Program-made: the position numbers and the translations under genes
Shown: piece by piece, positions 8,120 to 17,847 of the stretch
Position numbering within the stretch: position 1 is the stretch's first letter
Layout: each line of letters starts with the position of its first letter
Notes under the pieces: model-generated
Databases searched by the model: none
What the model was told of the DNA's origin: nothing
What the model saw: the letters and a program-made list of their open reading frames with translations, nothing else
Assembly (NCBI GenBank): GCA_045807125.1
Contig: JBJMHZ010000016.1
Span: 75,172 to 139,171, forward strand
Reading direction: 5' to 3'
DNA from: JBJMHZ01 sp045807125
GTDB lineage: Bacteria; Actinomycetota; Actinomycetes; JAWWOL01
DNA length: 64,000 nt

Positions 8120-10503
8120 GGCGACCGACCGCCTGTCGCTGTCCACGGCCGCCAGCCTACGTCCGCGGCGAGCCTGGCCGACCCTGCGGCGAGCCTGGCC
8201 GACCCTGCGGGCTCGGCCGCAGGCAGCGCCGCCGGGAGGTCGCCCGGCCAGCCCCCGCCGGCCGGGGCGACGGGCCTGACCGGTCCGAGCGGCCCGAGGG
8301 CCGTCACCGACGGCGACGGGCTCGGTGACGCGCCCGCCTTGCCCGGCTTCGGCGGGAGCGTCCGCGAGCCGGCCGGCCCCTTCGTCGCCACCGTCCCGTC
8401 CGGGTTGAACCGCGGCAGCCGGCGGTTGAGCCCCTGGGGCAGCGCCGCCGTGCGCCCCTCCAGGCCGTAGATGCCGTCCCACACCTCGCGCGCTGCCGGC
8501 GCGGCGACCGCCGCGCCGAAGCCGCCGTACGGCACGACGATCATCGTGACGAACTGGGCCGGCTTGCCGGGCGGGCCGGCGAACGACGCGAACCACGACG
8601 TGTCGGAGTGGTGCAGCTTCTGCGCCGTGCCGGTCTTGCCGCCGACGGCCACCTTGGCGAACGGGAAGCCCTTGAAGGCGGTGTAGCCGGTGCCGCCCTT
8701 GGCCTGGGTCACGTCGTACATCGCCTGGCGGATGCCGTCCAGCGTCGACCGCTTCACCGGGAGGCGGCGGCGCACCGGCGCGTCGATCCTCCGCACGACC
8801 TTGCCGTCGGGCGAGACGACCGCCTTGGCGATCCGCGGCGAGTAGACCCGGCCGCCGTTGACCAGCGCCGCGTAGGCCATCGCGTTCTGCAGCGGGGTCA
8901 CGAGGACGGTGCCCTGCCCGATGTCCATGTTGACCTGGTCACCGGGGAGGAAGAGGGTGTCGCCGCGGTCGGGGTGGTCGCAGCGCTGCTCGTCCTCGGC
9001 CCGGCGCTTCGGGTCGGCCTGCGGGGGGTGCTGCACGCCCTTGCTGTCGGTGTAGCCGTGGGCACCGTCGCAGAACTGCTGGTGGTAGTACGTGCCGAGC
9101 TGCTGCTTGCCCTCCCAGCCGATGATCATGCCGGTGGCCTCGCCTGGCAGGTCGATGCCGCTCGCCGCGCCCATGCCGTAGGCCTGCGCCATGCGCACCA
9201 CGGCCTCGACCGGCTTCTTGTGCTCGCGCACCACCCGCCGGTAGTCCGTCGCGTACTCGTTCCTGGCGAAGTTGTAGTAGACGGTGTCGCAGGAGTACTG
9301 GATGGTCTGGCGCAGGCTGATGACGCCCTTCGCCTCGCCCTCGGAGTTGTGGAAGGTGCGGCCACCCACGTCGATCGAGGACGGGCAGCTGTACGAGCCG
9401 TACCAGCTGGCGAGGTGCTCGGTGTCGACGATGGCCGAGGTCGAGACCAGCTTGAAGGTGGAGCCGGGCGCGTACTCGCCCTGGTAGGAGAGGCCGAGCA
9501 GCTTGTTGCCCCGCTGGAGGCGGTCGTACTGCGCCTGGGTGACGGTGCCGTTCCAGATGTTGGGGTCGTACGACGGGTAGCTCGCCATCGCGACGATGTG
9601 GCCGGTGCGGGCGTCGACGACGACCCCGGCCGCCGTCCGCGGGTGCACCGGGTTGCGGGGATCGGCCGTCGGAGCCCGCCGGATCGCGTCGGCGAGGGAC
9701 CGCTCCAGCACCCGCTGGACCCCGGCGTCGAGGGACAGCACCAGGTTGTCCCCCGGCTGCGCCGCCCGGTCGCGCACGGTGCCGCTCACGTGCCCGAACC
9801 GGTCGATCGACATCGTCCGGACGCCGTCGCGGCCGCGCAGGTAGCGCTCGTAGACCGACTCGATCCCTGCGCGCCCCACCCTGTCGGTGGGCTGGTAGTC
9901 CTTGAAGGCCGCCGCCTGCAGCTCGGCCTGGCTGATCGGCCCGAGGTAGCCGAGCAGGTGGGCCGCGTTGGCCCGCAGCGGCTCCGGGTAGTTCCGCACG
10001 CCCTGCAGCTGCGCGGTGACGCCGGGGAACTCCGACTGCCGCTCGGCGATCATCAGCGCCGTGCGGGTGTTGGCGTCGACGCCGGCGTCGAGCGCCGTGA
10101 CCGGGATCGGCTGGTAGGGCGAGCCCGCCCAGCACGGCCGCTCGTCGTGGACCTCGTAGCAGTAGCGCACCCGGTGGGCGAGCGTGCGGTAGCGCTGGTG
10201 CAGCACCGTGGCGAGGCGGTGCAGCACCGCGACGCCCTTGTCCTTCTGCTTGTCGAGCGTCACCCGGTCGACCGAGACGACGAGCATCGCCCGGTTGGTG
10301 GCGAGCGGCCGGCCCCACTCGTCGAGGATGCCGCCGCGAGGTGCCGCCGTGACGATGTCGCGGGTGGTGGTGACGGTCGCGGCGGCGGCGTACTTGTCGC
10401 CGGCGAGCACCTGCATGTACCAGAGCCGGCCGAACAGCGTGAGCAGGAGAGACAGCACCAGCACGTGCAGGAGGAACAACCGCAGCCGCGATCGCTCGCT
10501 CAC
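8116..10503 (-). CDS. mrdA: Class B penicillin-binding protein 2 (transpeptidase)
   Basis: This 795-residue protein is anchored by one N-terminal membrane helix (about residues 8-28) followed by a PBP dimerisation domain. The transpeptidase domain carries the catalytic serine in GSTFK (about 350), the second motif SCD in YSCDTVYYN (about 403) and KTGTAQ (about 621). It cross-links peptidoglycan as partner of RodA, whose gene overlaps its stop. The last 80 residues are a Pro/Gly/Ala-rich tail that includes a duplicated 21-bp unit (nt 8167-8209). 178 bp separate it from mreD, so it may have its own promoter. Confidence 0.95.
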   Translation of the reverse strand: MSERSRLRLFLLHVLVLSLLLTLFGRLWYMQVLAGDKYAAAATVTTTRDIVTAAPRGGILDEWGRPLATNRAMLVVSVDRVTLDKQKDKGVAVLHRLATVLHQRYRTLAHRVRYCYEVHDERPCWAGSPYQPIPVTALDAGVDANTRTALMIAERQSEFPGVTAQLQGVRNYPEPLRANAAHLLGYLGPISQAELQAAAFKDYQPTDRVGRAGIESVYERYLRGRDGVRTMSIDRFGHVSGTVRDRAAQPGDNLVLSLDAGVQRVLERSLADAIRRAPTADPRNPVHPRTAAGVVVDARTGHIVAMASYPSYDPNIWNGTVTQAQYDRLQRGNKLLGLSYQGEYAPGSTFKLVSTSAIVDTEHLASWYGSYSCPSSIDVGGRTFHNSEGEAKGVISLRQTIQYSCDTVYYNFARNEYATDYRRVVREHKKPVEAVVRMAQAYGMGAASGIDLPGEATGMIIGWEGKQQLGTYYHQQFCDGAHGYTDSKGVQHPPQADPKRRAEDEQRCDHPDRGDTLFLPGDQVNMDIGQGTVLVTPLQNAMAYAALVNGGRVYSPRIAKAVVSPDGKVVRRIDAPVRRRLPVKRSTLDGIRQAMYDVTQAKGGTGYTAFKGFPFAKVAVGGKTGTAQKLHHSDTSWFASFAGPPGKPAQFVTMIVVPYGGFGAAVAAPAAREVWDGIYGLEGRTAALPQGLNRRLPRFNPDGTVATKGPAGSRTLPPKPGKAGASPSPSPSVTALGPLGPVRPVAPAGGGWPGDLPAALPAAEPAGSARLAAGSARLAADVGWRPWTATGGRSP

Positions 10504-10681
10504 GAGGGCGCTCCTCCGGGGGACGAGGTGGAGGTCGGCAGGGGGACCGGGATCGACCGGCTCCGGGGGAACGACCGGTCCCGCAAGGGGGTTCCCTCGA
10601 CCGGCCCGCGGCCAGGTCGCCTGGAGCCGCCCGGGGCCACCATCGTAGAGGACGGGACCGGCGAAACGGGGCGGGCGCGGC

Positions 10682-11197
10682 TCACCGGCGGCGCGGATCG
10701 CCCTCGCCCGGCCGGTCGAGCAGGCCGATGACCGGCACCACGAACGGCGTGAGCAGGACGTCGTACAGCACCGCGGCCGGCAGCAGGTGCGCCACGGCGT
10801 CCCAGGTCACGTGCTCGTCGCCGAAGACCCGCCCGACGCCGGCGTCGAGCAGCACGACCAGCACGGCGGTCAGGGCCACGATGACCATCGGCATGAAGGC
10901 CGACCGCTCGGCCTCGTCCCTCGCCAGGCCGGCGAGGTAGCCGGCGATGCACAGGACGAGCGCGAGCCGCCCGACCGCGTGGTCGGCCGGCGGTGCCAGG
11001 TCGGCGAGCAGGCCGGCGGCGAACCCGACGACGCAGCCGGCGAGCGGCCCGCGCAGCACGGCGAAGGCCACCACCACGACGACGAGCAGGTCGGGCGTCG
11101 CCCCAGGCAGCCGCAGCACGGGGAACGCGCTGCGCTGCAGGAGCAGGGCGGTGAGCAGGAACGCCGCCGCGACGACGACCGAGCGCGCCCGCATCAC
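10682..11197 (-). CDS. mreD: Rod shape-determining protein MreD
   Basis: The 171-residue, strongly hydrophobic protein has about five predicted membrane helices and the MreD pattern of a small integral membrane protein with little sequence conservation (TPDLLVVVVVAFAVLRG). It is identified largely by its place between mreC and the PBP2/RodA genes. The start GTG 11197 overlaps the mreC stop (GTGATG). An ATG three bases further in is equally possible. Confidence 0.9.
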   Translation of the reverse strand: MMRARSVVVAAAFLLTALLLQRSAFPVLRLPGATPDLLVVVVVAFAVLRGPLAGCVVGFAAGLLADLAPPADHAVGRLALVLCIAGYLAGLARDEAERSAFMPMVIVALTAVLVVLLDAGVGRVFGDEHVTWDAVAHLLPAAVLYDVLLTPFVVPVIGLLDRPGEGDPRRR

Positions 11198-12075
11198 TGC
11201 CGCCCGGCGGGCGTCGTCGACGGGTTGGGCGTCGCCCGGGGCACCAGCGCGTCGCGCGGCGCCGCGCGCGGCGGGGGGAAGATGACGCCCAGCAGGTCCA
11301 GCTCGCTGAAGTCGACGAACGGCTGGACGATCGCCTTCGCGGCGAGCTGCCCCGGCGCGTTGTCGACCGCGATGACCCGGCCGATCGGCACGTCCGGCAC
11401 GTACGGCACGTAGTTGCGCGACCCGAGCGTGACGACGGTGTCGCCGGGCTTGATGGACGCGTTCTGCTTGACGATGGTCAGCTCGAGGCTGCCGTCGGGC
11501 CGGCCGGTGACCTCACCGAAGTCGCCGGTGCGCGCGAGGCGGACGCCGACGGTCACTCCCGGGTCGGTGATGAGCGCGACGGTGGACGTGCCGCGGTCGA
11601 CCCGTACCACCTTCCCGACGAGGCCGAGGCCGCTGACCACCGTCATGTCGGGGCGGACGCCGTCGCGCACCCCGACGTCGACGGCCACCGTGCGGTCGAA
11701 GCCCACGCCGCCCCCGAAGGCCACGACGTCGGCCGGCTTCGTCGTGAAGTACGTCGCGTACCCCAGCAGCCGGTCGAGCTCGGAGGCCCGCCGGTGGTCG
11801 TCGCCGCTCATGTCGAGCTGGCGGCGCAGCGTCTCGTTCTCCTTGCGCAGCTGCGCGACCCGGCCGCTGTCGGTGCCGAAGTGCACCGTGTCGGCGAGCG
11901 GGCGCATCGCCGACGAGACCGCCCGCTCCCCCGGCCCGACGACGGCGGCCACGGCCCGCTCGAGCGAGCGCAGCGGCGACCGGGCGTTGGTCCGGTAGTC
12001 GATGGTCAGCAGGGTGAACGACGTGAGCAGGAGCAACGCGAGCACCAGCCGCGCGCGGCGGGTGTCCCTCATCAT
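11194..12075 (-). CDS. mreC: Rod shape-determining protein MreC
   Basis: The 293-residue bitopic protein has an N-terminal membrane helix (residues about 8-25), a coiled coil (about 65-100, with VAQLRKENETLRRQLD) and the beta-barrel MreC domain (DRTVAVDVGVRDGVRPDMTV to the end), finished by a Pro-rich tail. MreC links cytoplasmic MreB to periplasmic elongasome enzymes. The tandem ATGs at 12075/12072 lie 32 bp downstream of mreB. It overlaps mreD by a GTGA junction. Confidence 0.94.
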   Translation of the reverse strand: MMRDTRRARLVLALLLLTSFTLLTIDYRTNARSPLRSLERAVAAVVGPGERAVSSAMRPLADTVHFGTDSGRVAQLRKENETLRRQLDMSGDDHRRASELDRLLGYATYFTTKPADVVAFGGGVGFDRTVAVDVGVRDGVRPDMTVVSGLGLVGKVVRVDRGTSTVALITDPGVTVGVRLARTGDFGEVTGRPDGSLELTIVKQNASIKPGDTVVTLGSRNYVPYVPDVPIGRVIAVDNAPGQLAAKAIVQPFVDFSELDLLGVIFPPPRAAPRDALVPRATPNPSTTPAGRQ

Positions 12076-12107
12076 CGAACCGGAGGTGCCGGGGCGCCGC
12101 CCGGGGA

Positions 12108-13139
<1,032 letters not shown>

Positions 13140-13317
13140 GAGCAGCGGTGCGCCTTCCGAAGTGCGGGGGGACGCCCGGCCGATCGCCCGGGCGAGGCGC
13201 CCGCCGCGGAGGCATGCCGTACGGGCGCTCCAAGCATCGTATAGGCCCGTGCGGGCGATGGTGCGGATCCCTCGCCGATCAGCCGCCTTCGAGCGGTGGC
13301 CCCCGGCCCCGTACGGC

Positions 13318-13360
13318 GGACGGCCCCGCCGCCCTCCTTCCGGAGGGGACGGGGCCGTCC
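13318..13360 (-). terminator. Strong hairpin terminator after the S53 protease gene
   Basis: Ten-base arms ggacggcccc and ggggccgtcc, with a second inner stem formed by ccctcc/ggaggg, give a very stable hairpin 41 bp downstream of the S53 protease stop and upstream of mreB. It would isolate the protease transcript from the mre operon. There is no clear T tract, which is usual in such GC-rich genomes. Confidence 0.75.
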
Positions 13361-13400
13361 TGGTGAGTGCCGTGGTGCGCTGGACGTGCCGGTCAGCCGC

Positions 13401-15368
13401 TCAGTGCAGGCTGGCCAGCCCGTTCAGGAACGCCTCGCCGGTCGGGGTGCCCCGGCCCGTGACGTCGTCGTAGCCGGGCGCCGCGTGGATCGTCAGCCCC
13501 TGGTCGTACGAGAGGTAGCGCAGCGTGGTGCGCAGGCCGCCACTGGCGTCCTGGCTGTTGATGAAGTCCACGCGGGCGACGGCCTGCGTGGTGGCCGGCT
13601 GCACGATGTCGTGCAGGGCGCCGGCCCCGAGCTGGTACAGCGCCGGGTTGGCGAACCCGAGGGGTGCGCCGGCCCGCTGCTCAGCCAGAGCCATCACGCC
13701 GGCGAGCAGCGGGGACGACAGGCTGGTGCCGCCGATCCGGTACTCGTCGTAGTAGGCGCCGTCGGAGAACGTCTGCGTCTGGCCCACCCGGAAGCCGGTG
13801 TTGGGGTCACCGAGCATCGCAACGTCCGGGATGACGCGCATCGGCTGCGAGCGCTGGCCGTGCGCGGTCGCCAGTGCGTTCGGCACGACGCCGGCCTGGT
13901 AGGACGGCTGGGCGAACAGGCGGCTGGTGCCACCACCCGAGCCAGTGGTGTAGACGGGGGCGCCCCAGGTGTTGTCGGCGTTGAGCGGGGCGCGGCCGGT
14001 CTCCCAGCCGGTCTCGAACAGGTAGTCGTTGCTCGCGCCCACCGCGAGGGCGGTGCCGCCGACCGCGGTCGCCCACGGGCTGACCGCAGGCCAGTCCGGG
14101 GTCGCCTGCGCCGGGTTGCCCGAGCCGCCGGTCTCGTCACCGGCGTCGCCGCTGGAGAAGTAGACCCCGATGCCCTCGGCCGCGGCCTGGATCATGATGT
14201 CGTTGTAGGGCTTGACGTAGCCGTTCGGCAGCAGCTCGGTCGACCACCCGTAGCTGTTGCTGACGATGTCGGCCAGGTGCTTGTCCACGACGTGGTTGAG
14301 GGCCGCGTCGAGGTCCTGGTAGTTGTTCGGGCCGCTGACGTAGAGGATGTCGGCCCCCGGCGCCATCGAGTGGACGGCCTCGATGTCGAGGGTCTCCTCG
14401 CCGTACCAGCCGGACGGGCTCTGCGAGTTGTTGTCCTTCACCCGGTAGGTGCCCGGCGCCACGTTCTGCTGGAAGTTGCTGTTGGTGAGCTGCGGCAGGC
14501 CGTAGTGGCTGGAGTAGGTGTTGGCGTCGTCGACGATCGTCGGCGAGGCGTAGGCGTCGATGATGCCGACGGTCACGCCGGAGCCGTCGTTGCCGCTCGC
14601 GACCGCGCCGGCGACGCCGTAGGCGCCGCGCAGCTGCGAGGCGACGTAGCCGCACGGGGCGTACGGGTAGTTGCCCGGCTGCGCCGTGTCGATCTTCTCA
14701 GCCCAGTACGCCGAGCACGGCTGCGAGTTGCGGAAGCCGGAGGACGGCGGCGCGTCGGTGCCGACCGACTGGCGGGCCCGCGCCGCGTCGGTGTGCACGA
14801 GGGCCGAGGACTGGTCGAGGCCGACGACGCCCTGCACGACGCTCGCGAGCGAGGCCGGGATGCTGAGCGCCTGCTCGGGCGCCCGCAGGGTCTGGCCGTC
14901 GACCGCGTACATGCCGAAGCCGGCGCCGAAGGCCGCGCTGGCCTGCTCGACGGTGCCCTCGGCGGCGACGTAGTGGTTGTTCTGCGGGGTGTAGTCAACG
15001 GTGAAGCCCGCGCCGTGCAGCCAGTTCTGCACCGACTGGACGTCGGCCTGGGTGGGCGCGTACTGCGCCCGGAACTGCGACGGCGAGAGGAAGTGGCGGT
15101 AGTTGGCGTTGCCGGGCGTGGAGACGGCCAGGGCGTAGTTCGCCGCGGCGTCGCCGCCGCGCCAGCCCAGATAGACCCGGAAGCCGACATGGTCGCTGCC
15201 GGCGGCAGCGCCCTTGAAGGCGGCGGACGTGGCCCACGAGGGGACGCTGCCCGACAGCGTCGCCTGCTGGGACGGCGCGGCGTTGGCCGCTCCCGCCGTG
15301 CCCAGGGCCATACCGAGTGCGGTCACTGCGGCAGCGCCGCCCGCGACCCACTTGGTCGAGATACGCAT
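13401..15368 (-). CDS. Secreted S53 family (sedolisin/kumamolisin-like) acid peptidase
   Basis: The 655-residue secreted protease has a signal peptide (MRISTKWVAGGAAAVTALGM, cleavage near AANAA). It has a pro-kumamolisin activation domain (about residues 40-190, with NANYRHFLSPSQF) and a peptidase domain. The Ser-Glu-Asp active site is visible as Glu and Asp in GEETLDIEAVH and the nucleophile in GGTSLSSP, with the oxyanion Asp in SSGDAGDETGG. The C-terminal DVTGRGTPTGE fits the calcium site. S53 enzymes work at low pH (family knowledge). The ATG at 15368 has GGGAGG just upstream, and the open frame further upstream is not a signal peptide. It sits between mreB and ndk, breaking an otherwise conserved housekeeping order. 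Confidence 0.94.
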   Translation of the reverse strand: MRISTKWVAGGAAAVTALGMALGTAGAANAAPSQQATLSGSVPSWATSAAFKGAAAGSDHVGFRVYLGWRGGDAAANYALAVSTPGNANYRHFLSPSQFRAQYAPTQADVQSVQNWLHGAGFTVDYTPQNNHYVAAEGTVEQASAAFGAGFGMYAVDGQTLRAPEQALSIPASLASVVQGVVGLDQSSALVHTDAARARQSVGTDAPPSSGFRNSQPCSAYWAEKIDTAQPGNYPYAPCGYVASQLRGAYGVAGAVASGNDGSGVTVGIIDAYASPTIVDDANTYSSHYGLPQLTNSNFQQNVAPGTYRVKDNNSQSPSGWYGEETLDIEAVHSMAPGADILYVSGPNNYQDLDAALNHVVDKHLADIVSNSYGWSTELLPNGYVKPYNDIMIQAAAEGIGVYFSSGDAGDETGGSGNPAQATPDWPAVSPWATAVGGTALAVGASNDYLFETGWETGRAPLNADNTWGAPVYTTGSGGGTSRLFAQPSYQAGVVPNALATAHGQRSQPMRVIPDVAMLGDPNTGFRVGQTQTFSDGAYYDEYRIGGTSLSSPLLAGVMALAEQRAGAPLGFANPALYQLGAGALHDIVQPATTQAVARVDFINSQDASGGLRTTLRYLSYDQGLTIHAAPGYDDVTGRGTPTGEAFLNGLASLH

Positions 15369-15554
15369 GGGACCTCCCGATACGGCGGCGTGACCAGACA
15401 CGCCGCCCGCCGGATTAGGTCATAGTTAGTTAGCGCGACGCAAGGCTTGACAGGTGAATGTCACCCCAACGAGTGATGGCACGAGCGGATCGTTCCCCTC
15501 TCGGGTGGGTATGTCCCGCCTTCCGCCACGGTGCGCCGGGCCGGGAGCGCCCGC

Positions 15555-15995
15555 TCAGTTGTCGCCGCCGGGCGCGGCCGGGAGCACCGGGAGCGCCGGG
15601 AAGAAGGTCGCGATCTCCCTGGTCGCCGCGTCAGCGCCGTCCGATGCATGCACGAGGTTCTCCCGGTTGGACAGCGAGTGGTCGCCCCGGATCGTGCCCG
15701 GCGCCGCCTGCCGGCCGTCGGTGGCGCCGACGAGGGTCCTGACGACGGCGATCGCCTCGTCGCCCTCGACCACGGCCGCGACGATCGGGCCGCCGGTGAT
15801 GAAGTCGAGCAGCGCCTCGTAGAACGGCTTGCCCGCGTGCTCTGCGTAGTGGCGGGCGGCCGTGTCGCGGTCGACGGTGCGCAGGTCCATCGCCACCAGG
15901 GCGAGTCCCTTGCGCTCCAGCCGGCCGACGACGTCACCGATCAGGCCGCGCCGGACCGCGTCGGGCTTCAGCAGGACGAGCGTGCGTTGCGTCAC
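15555..15995 (-). CDS. ndk: Nucleoside diphosphate kinase
   Basis: The 146-residue enzyme transfers the gamma-phosphate between NTPs and NDPs through a phosphohistidine. The sequence has the start TQRTLVLLKPDAVRRGLIG and the active-site His in SNRENLVHASD (about residue 117). It is about ten residues longer than most actinobacterial Ndk, the extra being an Ala/Pro-rich C-terminus. The GTG start gives VTQRTLVLLKPD. It lies 11 bp after the DUF4233 gene, in the actinobacterial folC-DUF4233-ndk order. Confidence 0.96.
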   Translation of the reverse strand: MTQRTLVLLKPDAVRRGLIGDVVGRLERKGLALVAMDLRTVDRDTAARHYAEHAGKPFYEALLDFITGGPIVAAVVEGDEAIAVVRTLVGATDGRQAAPGTIRGDHSLSNRENLVHASDGADAATREIATFFPALPVLPAAPGGDN

Positions 15996-16006
15996 GATCG
16001 AGGAGC

Positions 16007-16417
16007 CTACCGGCGCTCGCCCGCGTCGACGGCTCCCGCCCGCGCGTGGGCGGCCATGGCCGCGGCGTACGACCGGCGCATCGACAGCCAACCGATCCAC
16101 AGCCCGCTGAAGAGGACCGCCAGGAACAGCAGGAAGCCGGACAGCGCGCCGGCGGCGAGGGTCGCGGCCTGCAGGACGCTGCCGGCGACGACGGCCGCGC
16201 GCTCGGCCCGGCGCAGGAGGCCCGCGACGACGAGGTCGGCCACCGCGATGACGATGAGCCCGGCCACCGCGACGGCCGGCGCGCCACCGGACCGGTGGGT
16301 GACGATCGGCACCGACAGGCCGACGACGATCGCGTGGGTGATGAGGATGGCCGCGCCGATGCCGCGCAGGCCGCGGGCCGGGTCGCGGGGCCGCCCGGCC
16401 GGCGGGGCAGCGGTCAC
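16007..16417 (-). CDS. DUF4233 family membrane protein
   Basis: The 136-residue protein has about four membrane helices and lies between folC and ndk, where actinobacteria regularly encode DUF4233 proteins. No enzymatic motif is visible. The GTG at 16417 overlaps the folC stop by four bases (GTGA). The function is unknown; conserved synteny is the main evidence for the family call. Confidence 0.85.
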   Translation of the reverse strand: MTAAPPAGRPRDPARGLRGIGAAILITHAIVVGLSVPIVTHRSGGAPAVAVAGLIVIAVADLVVAGLLRRAERAAVVAGSVLQAATLAAGALSGFLLFLAVLFSGLWIGWLSMRRSYAAAMAAHARAGAVDAGERR

Positions 16418-17847
16418 GGCGCCCCACCGCGCAGCAGGGTGCGAGCCTCGCCCACGGTGACCACCGAGCCGGTGACCAGCACGCCCGCGCCGCCGAGCGC
16501 CTCCTGCTCGGCCAGCTCCGTCGCGCGGTCGATCGCGTCGTCGAGGCGGCTCACCACCTCGACCCGGTCGGCGCCGAACGCCTGCTCCGCCAGCTCGCCG
16601 AGCTCGGCGGCCGGCATCGCCCGCGGCGACGAGCTCTGCGTGACGACCACCGAGGCGAGCAGCGGCTCCAGCGCGTCGAGGAAGCCCCGTACGTCCTTGT
16701 CGGCGAGCATCCCGACCACGCCGACGAGCTTGGTGAGGGCGAACGCCTCGCCGACGGCGGCGACGAGGGCAGCGGCTCCCGCCGGGTTGTGCGCGCTGTC
16801 GAGCAGGACGGTCGGCGACGTGCGGACGACCTCGAGGCGCCCTGGCGAGTCGGCCTGCGCGAAGGCCAGGCGCACCGGCTCGAGGTCGAGCGTGCCCCTG
16901 CCGGCGGCGGCCGCGCCGAAGAACGCCTCGACGGCCGCGAGCGCGCACGCCGCGTTGCCAGCCTGGTGGGCGCCGTGCAGCGGCAGGAAGACCTCGGGGT
17001 AGTCGCCGCCGAGGCCGCGCAGGGTCAGCAGCTGCCCTCCGACCGCGACCCGCCGCGAGAGCACGCCGAACTCCATGCCCTCGCGGGCCACCGCCACGTC
17101 GGTCTCGACGGCGCGCTCGAGCAGCACCCTGGCGGCCTCCACCGACTGCTGCGCGATGACGAGCGCGGCCCCGGGCTTCACGATGCCGGCCTTCTCGGCC
17201 GCGATCTCCTCCACGGTGTCGCCGAGCCACTGGGTGTGGTCGAGCGCGATGGGGGTCACGACCGCGACGCTCGCGTCGATGACGTTGGTGGCGTCCCACG
17301 CGCCGCCCATGCCCACCTCGACGACGGCGACGTCGACCGGGGCGTCGGCGAAGGCGGCGAACGCCATCGCGGTGAGGATCTCGTGGTAGGTGACCCGGTC
17401 GGGGTGCCGCGCGTCGATCAGCTCGGCGAACGGGCGCACCTCCTCGTAGACCTGCGCGAAGGCCCCCGGCGACAGCGGCACCCCGTCGAGGCAGATGCGC
17501 TCGCGGACGCTAGCGAGGTGCGGGCTCGTGGTGCGCCCCGTGCGGAGGCCGAAGGCGCGCAGCAGCGCGTCGATCATCCGGGTGGTGCTCGTCTTGCCGT
17601 TGGTGCCGGTCACGTGGATCGACGGGTAGGCGCGCTGCGGCGAGCCCAGCACGTCGACGAGGTCGCGGATGCGCGTGAGGTCGGGCAGCATCCGCTGCGG
17701 CAGACGCTCGGCCAGGCCAGCCTCGGCCCGGGCGAAGCGCGCCCCCGCTGCCTCCCCCGACCCCGCTGCCTCCCCCGACCCCGCTGCCTGACCCGACCCC
17801 GTCGCCCCTCCCGATCGCGTCGGCCCCCCCGACCCCGGCGGCGTCAC
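16414..17847 (-). CDS. folC: Bifunctional folylpolyglutamate/dihydrofolate synthase
   Basis: The 477-residue Mur-ligase-like enzyme adds glutamate to folates. It shows the P-loop GTNGKTSTTR (residues 81-90), TSPHLASVRERI, the lysine loop VEEIAAEKAGI and the C-terminal ligase domain with LLDSAHNPAG. The first 35 residues are a Gly/Ser/Ala linker built from an 18-bp tandem repeat that FolC normally lacks, so translation might in fact begin further in. The ATG at 17847 overlaps the valS stop (ATGA), which supports the longer form. Confidence 0.94.
   Translation of the reverse strand: MTPPGSGGPTRSGGATGSGQAAGSGEAAGSGEAAGARFARAEAGLAERLPQRMLPDLTRIRDLVDVLGSPQRAYPSIHVTGTNGKTSTTRMIDALLRAFGLRTGRTTSPHLASVRERICLDGVPLSPGAFAQVYEEVRPFAELIDARHPDRVTYHEILTAMAFAAFADAPVDVAVVEVGMGGAWDATNVIDASVAVVTPIALDHTQWLGDTVEEIAAEKAGIVKPGAALVIAQQSVEAARVLLERAVETDVAVAREGMEFGVLSRRVAVGGQLLTLRGLGGDYPEVFLPLHGAHQAGNAACALAAVEAFFGAAAAGRGTLDLEPVRLAFAQADSPGRLEVVRTSPTVLLDSAHNPAGAAALVAAVGEAFALTKLVGVVGMLADKDVRGFLDALEPLLASVVVTQSSSPRAMPAAELGELAEQAFGADRVEVVSRLDDAIDRATELAEQEALGGAGVLVTGSVVTVGEARTLLRGGAP
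17743..17796. repeat. Three tandem 18-bp repeats at the 5' end of folC
   Basis: The unit ccccgctgcctcccccga occurs three times head to tail, the third copy with two changes, and encodes GSGEAA units in the extra N-terminal arm of FolC. Copy number may vary between strains. Confidence 0.85.

Noticed and set aside
4168..8470. Long plus-strand open frames opposite the radical SAM and rodA genes
   Set aside because: They are shadow frames of well-conserved minus-strand genes, with no ribosome-binding sites or recognisable domains.
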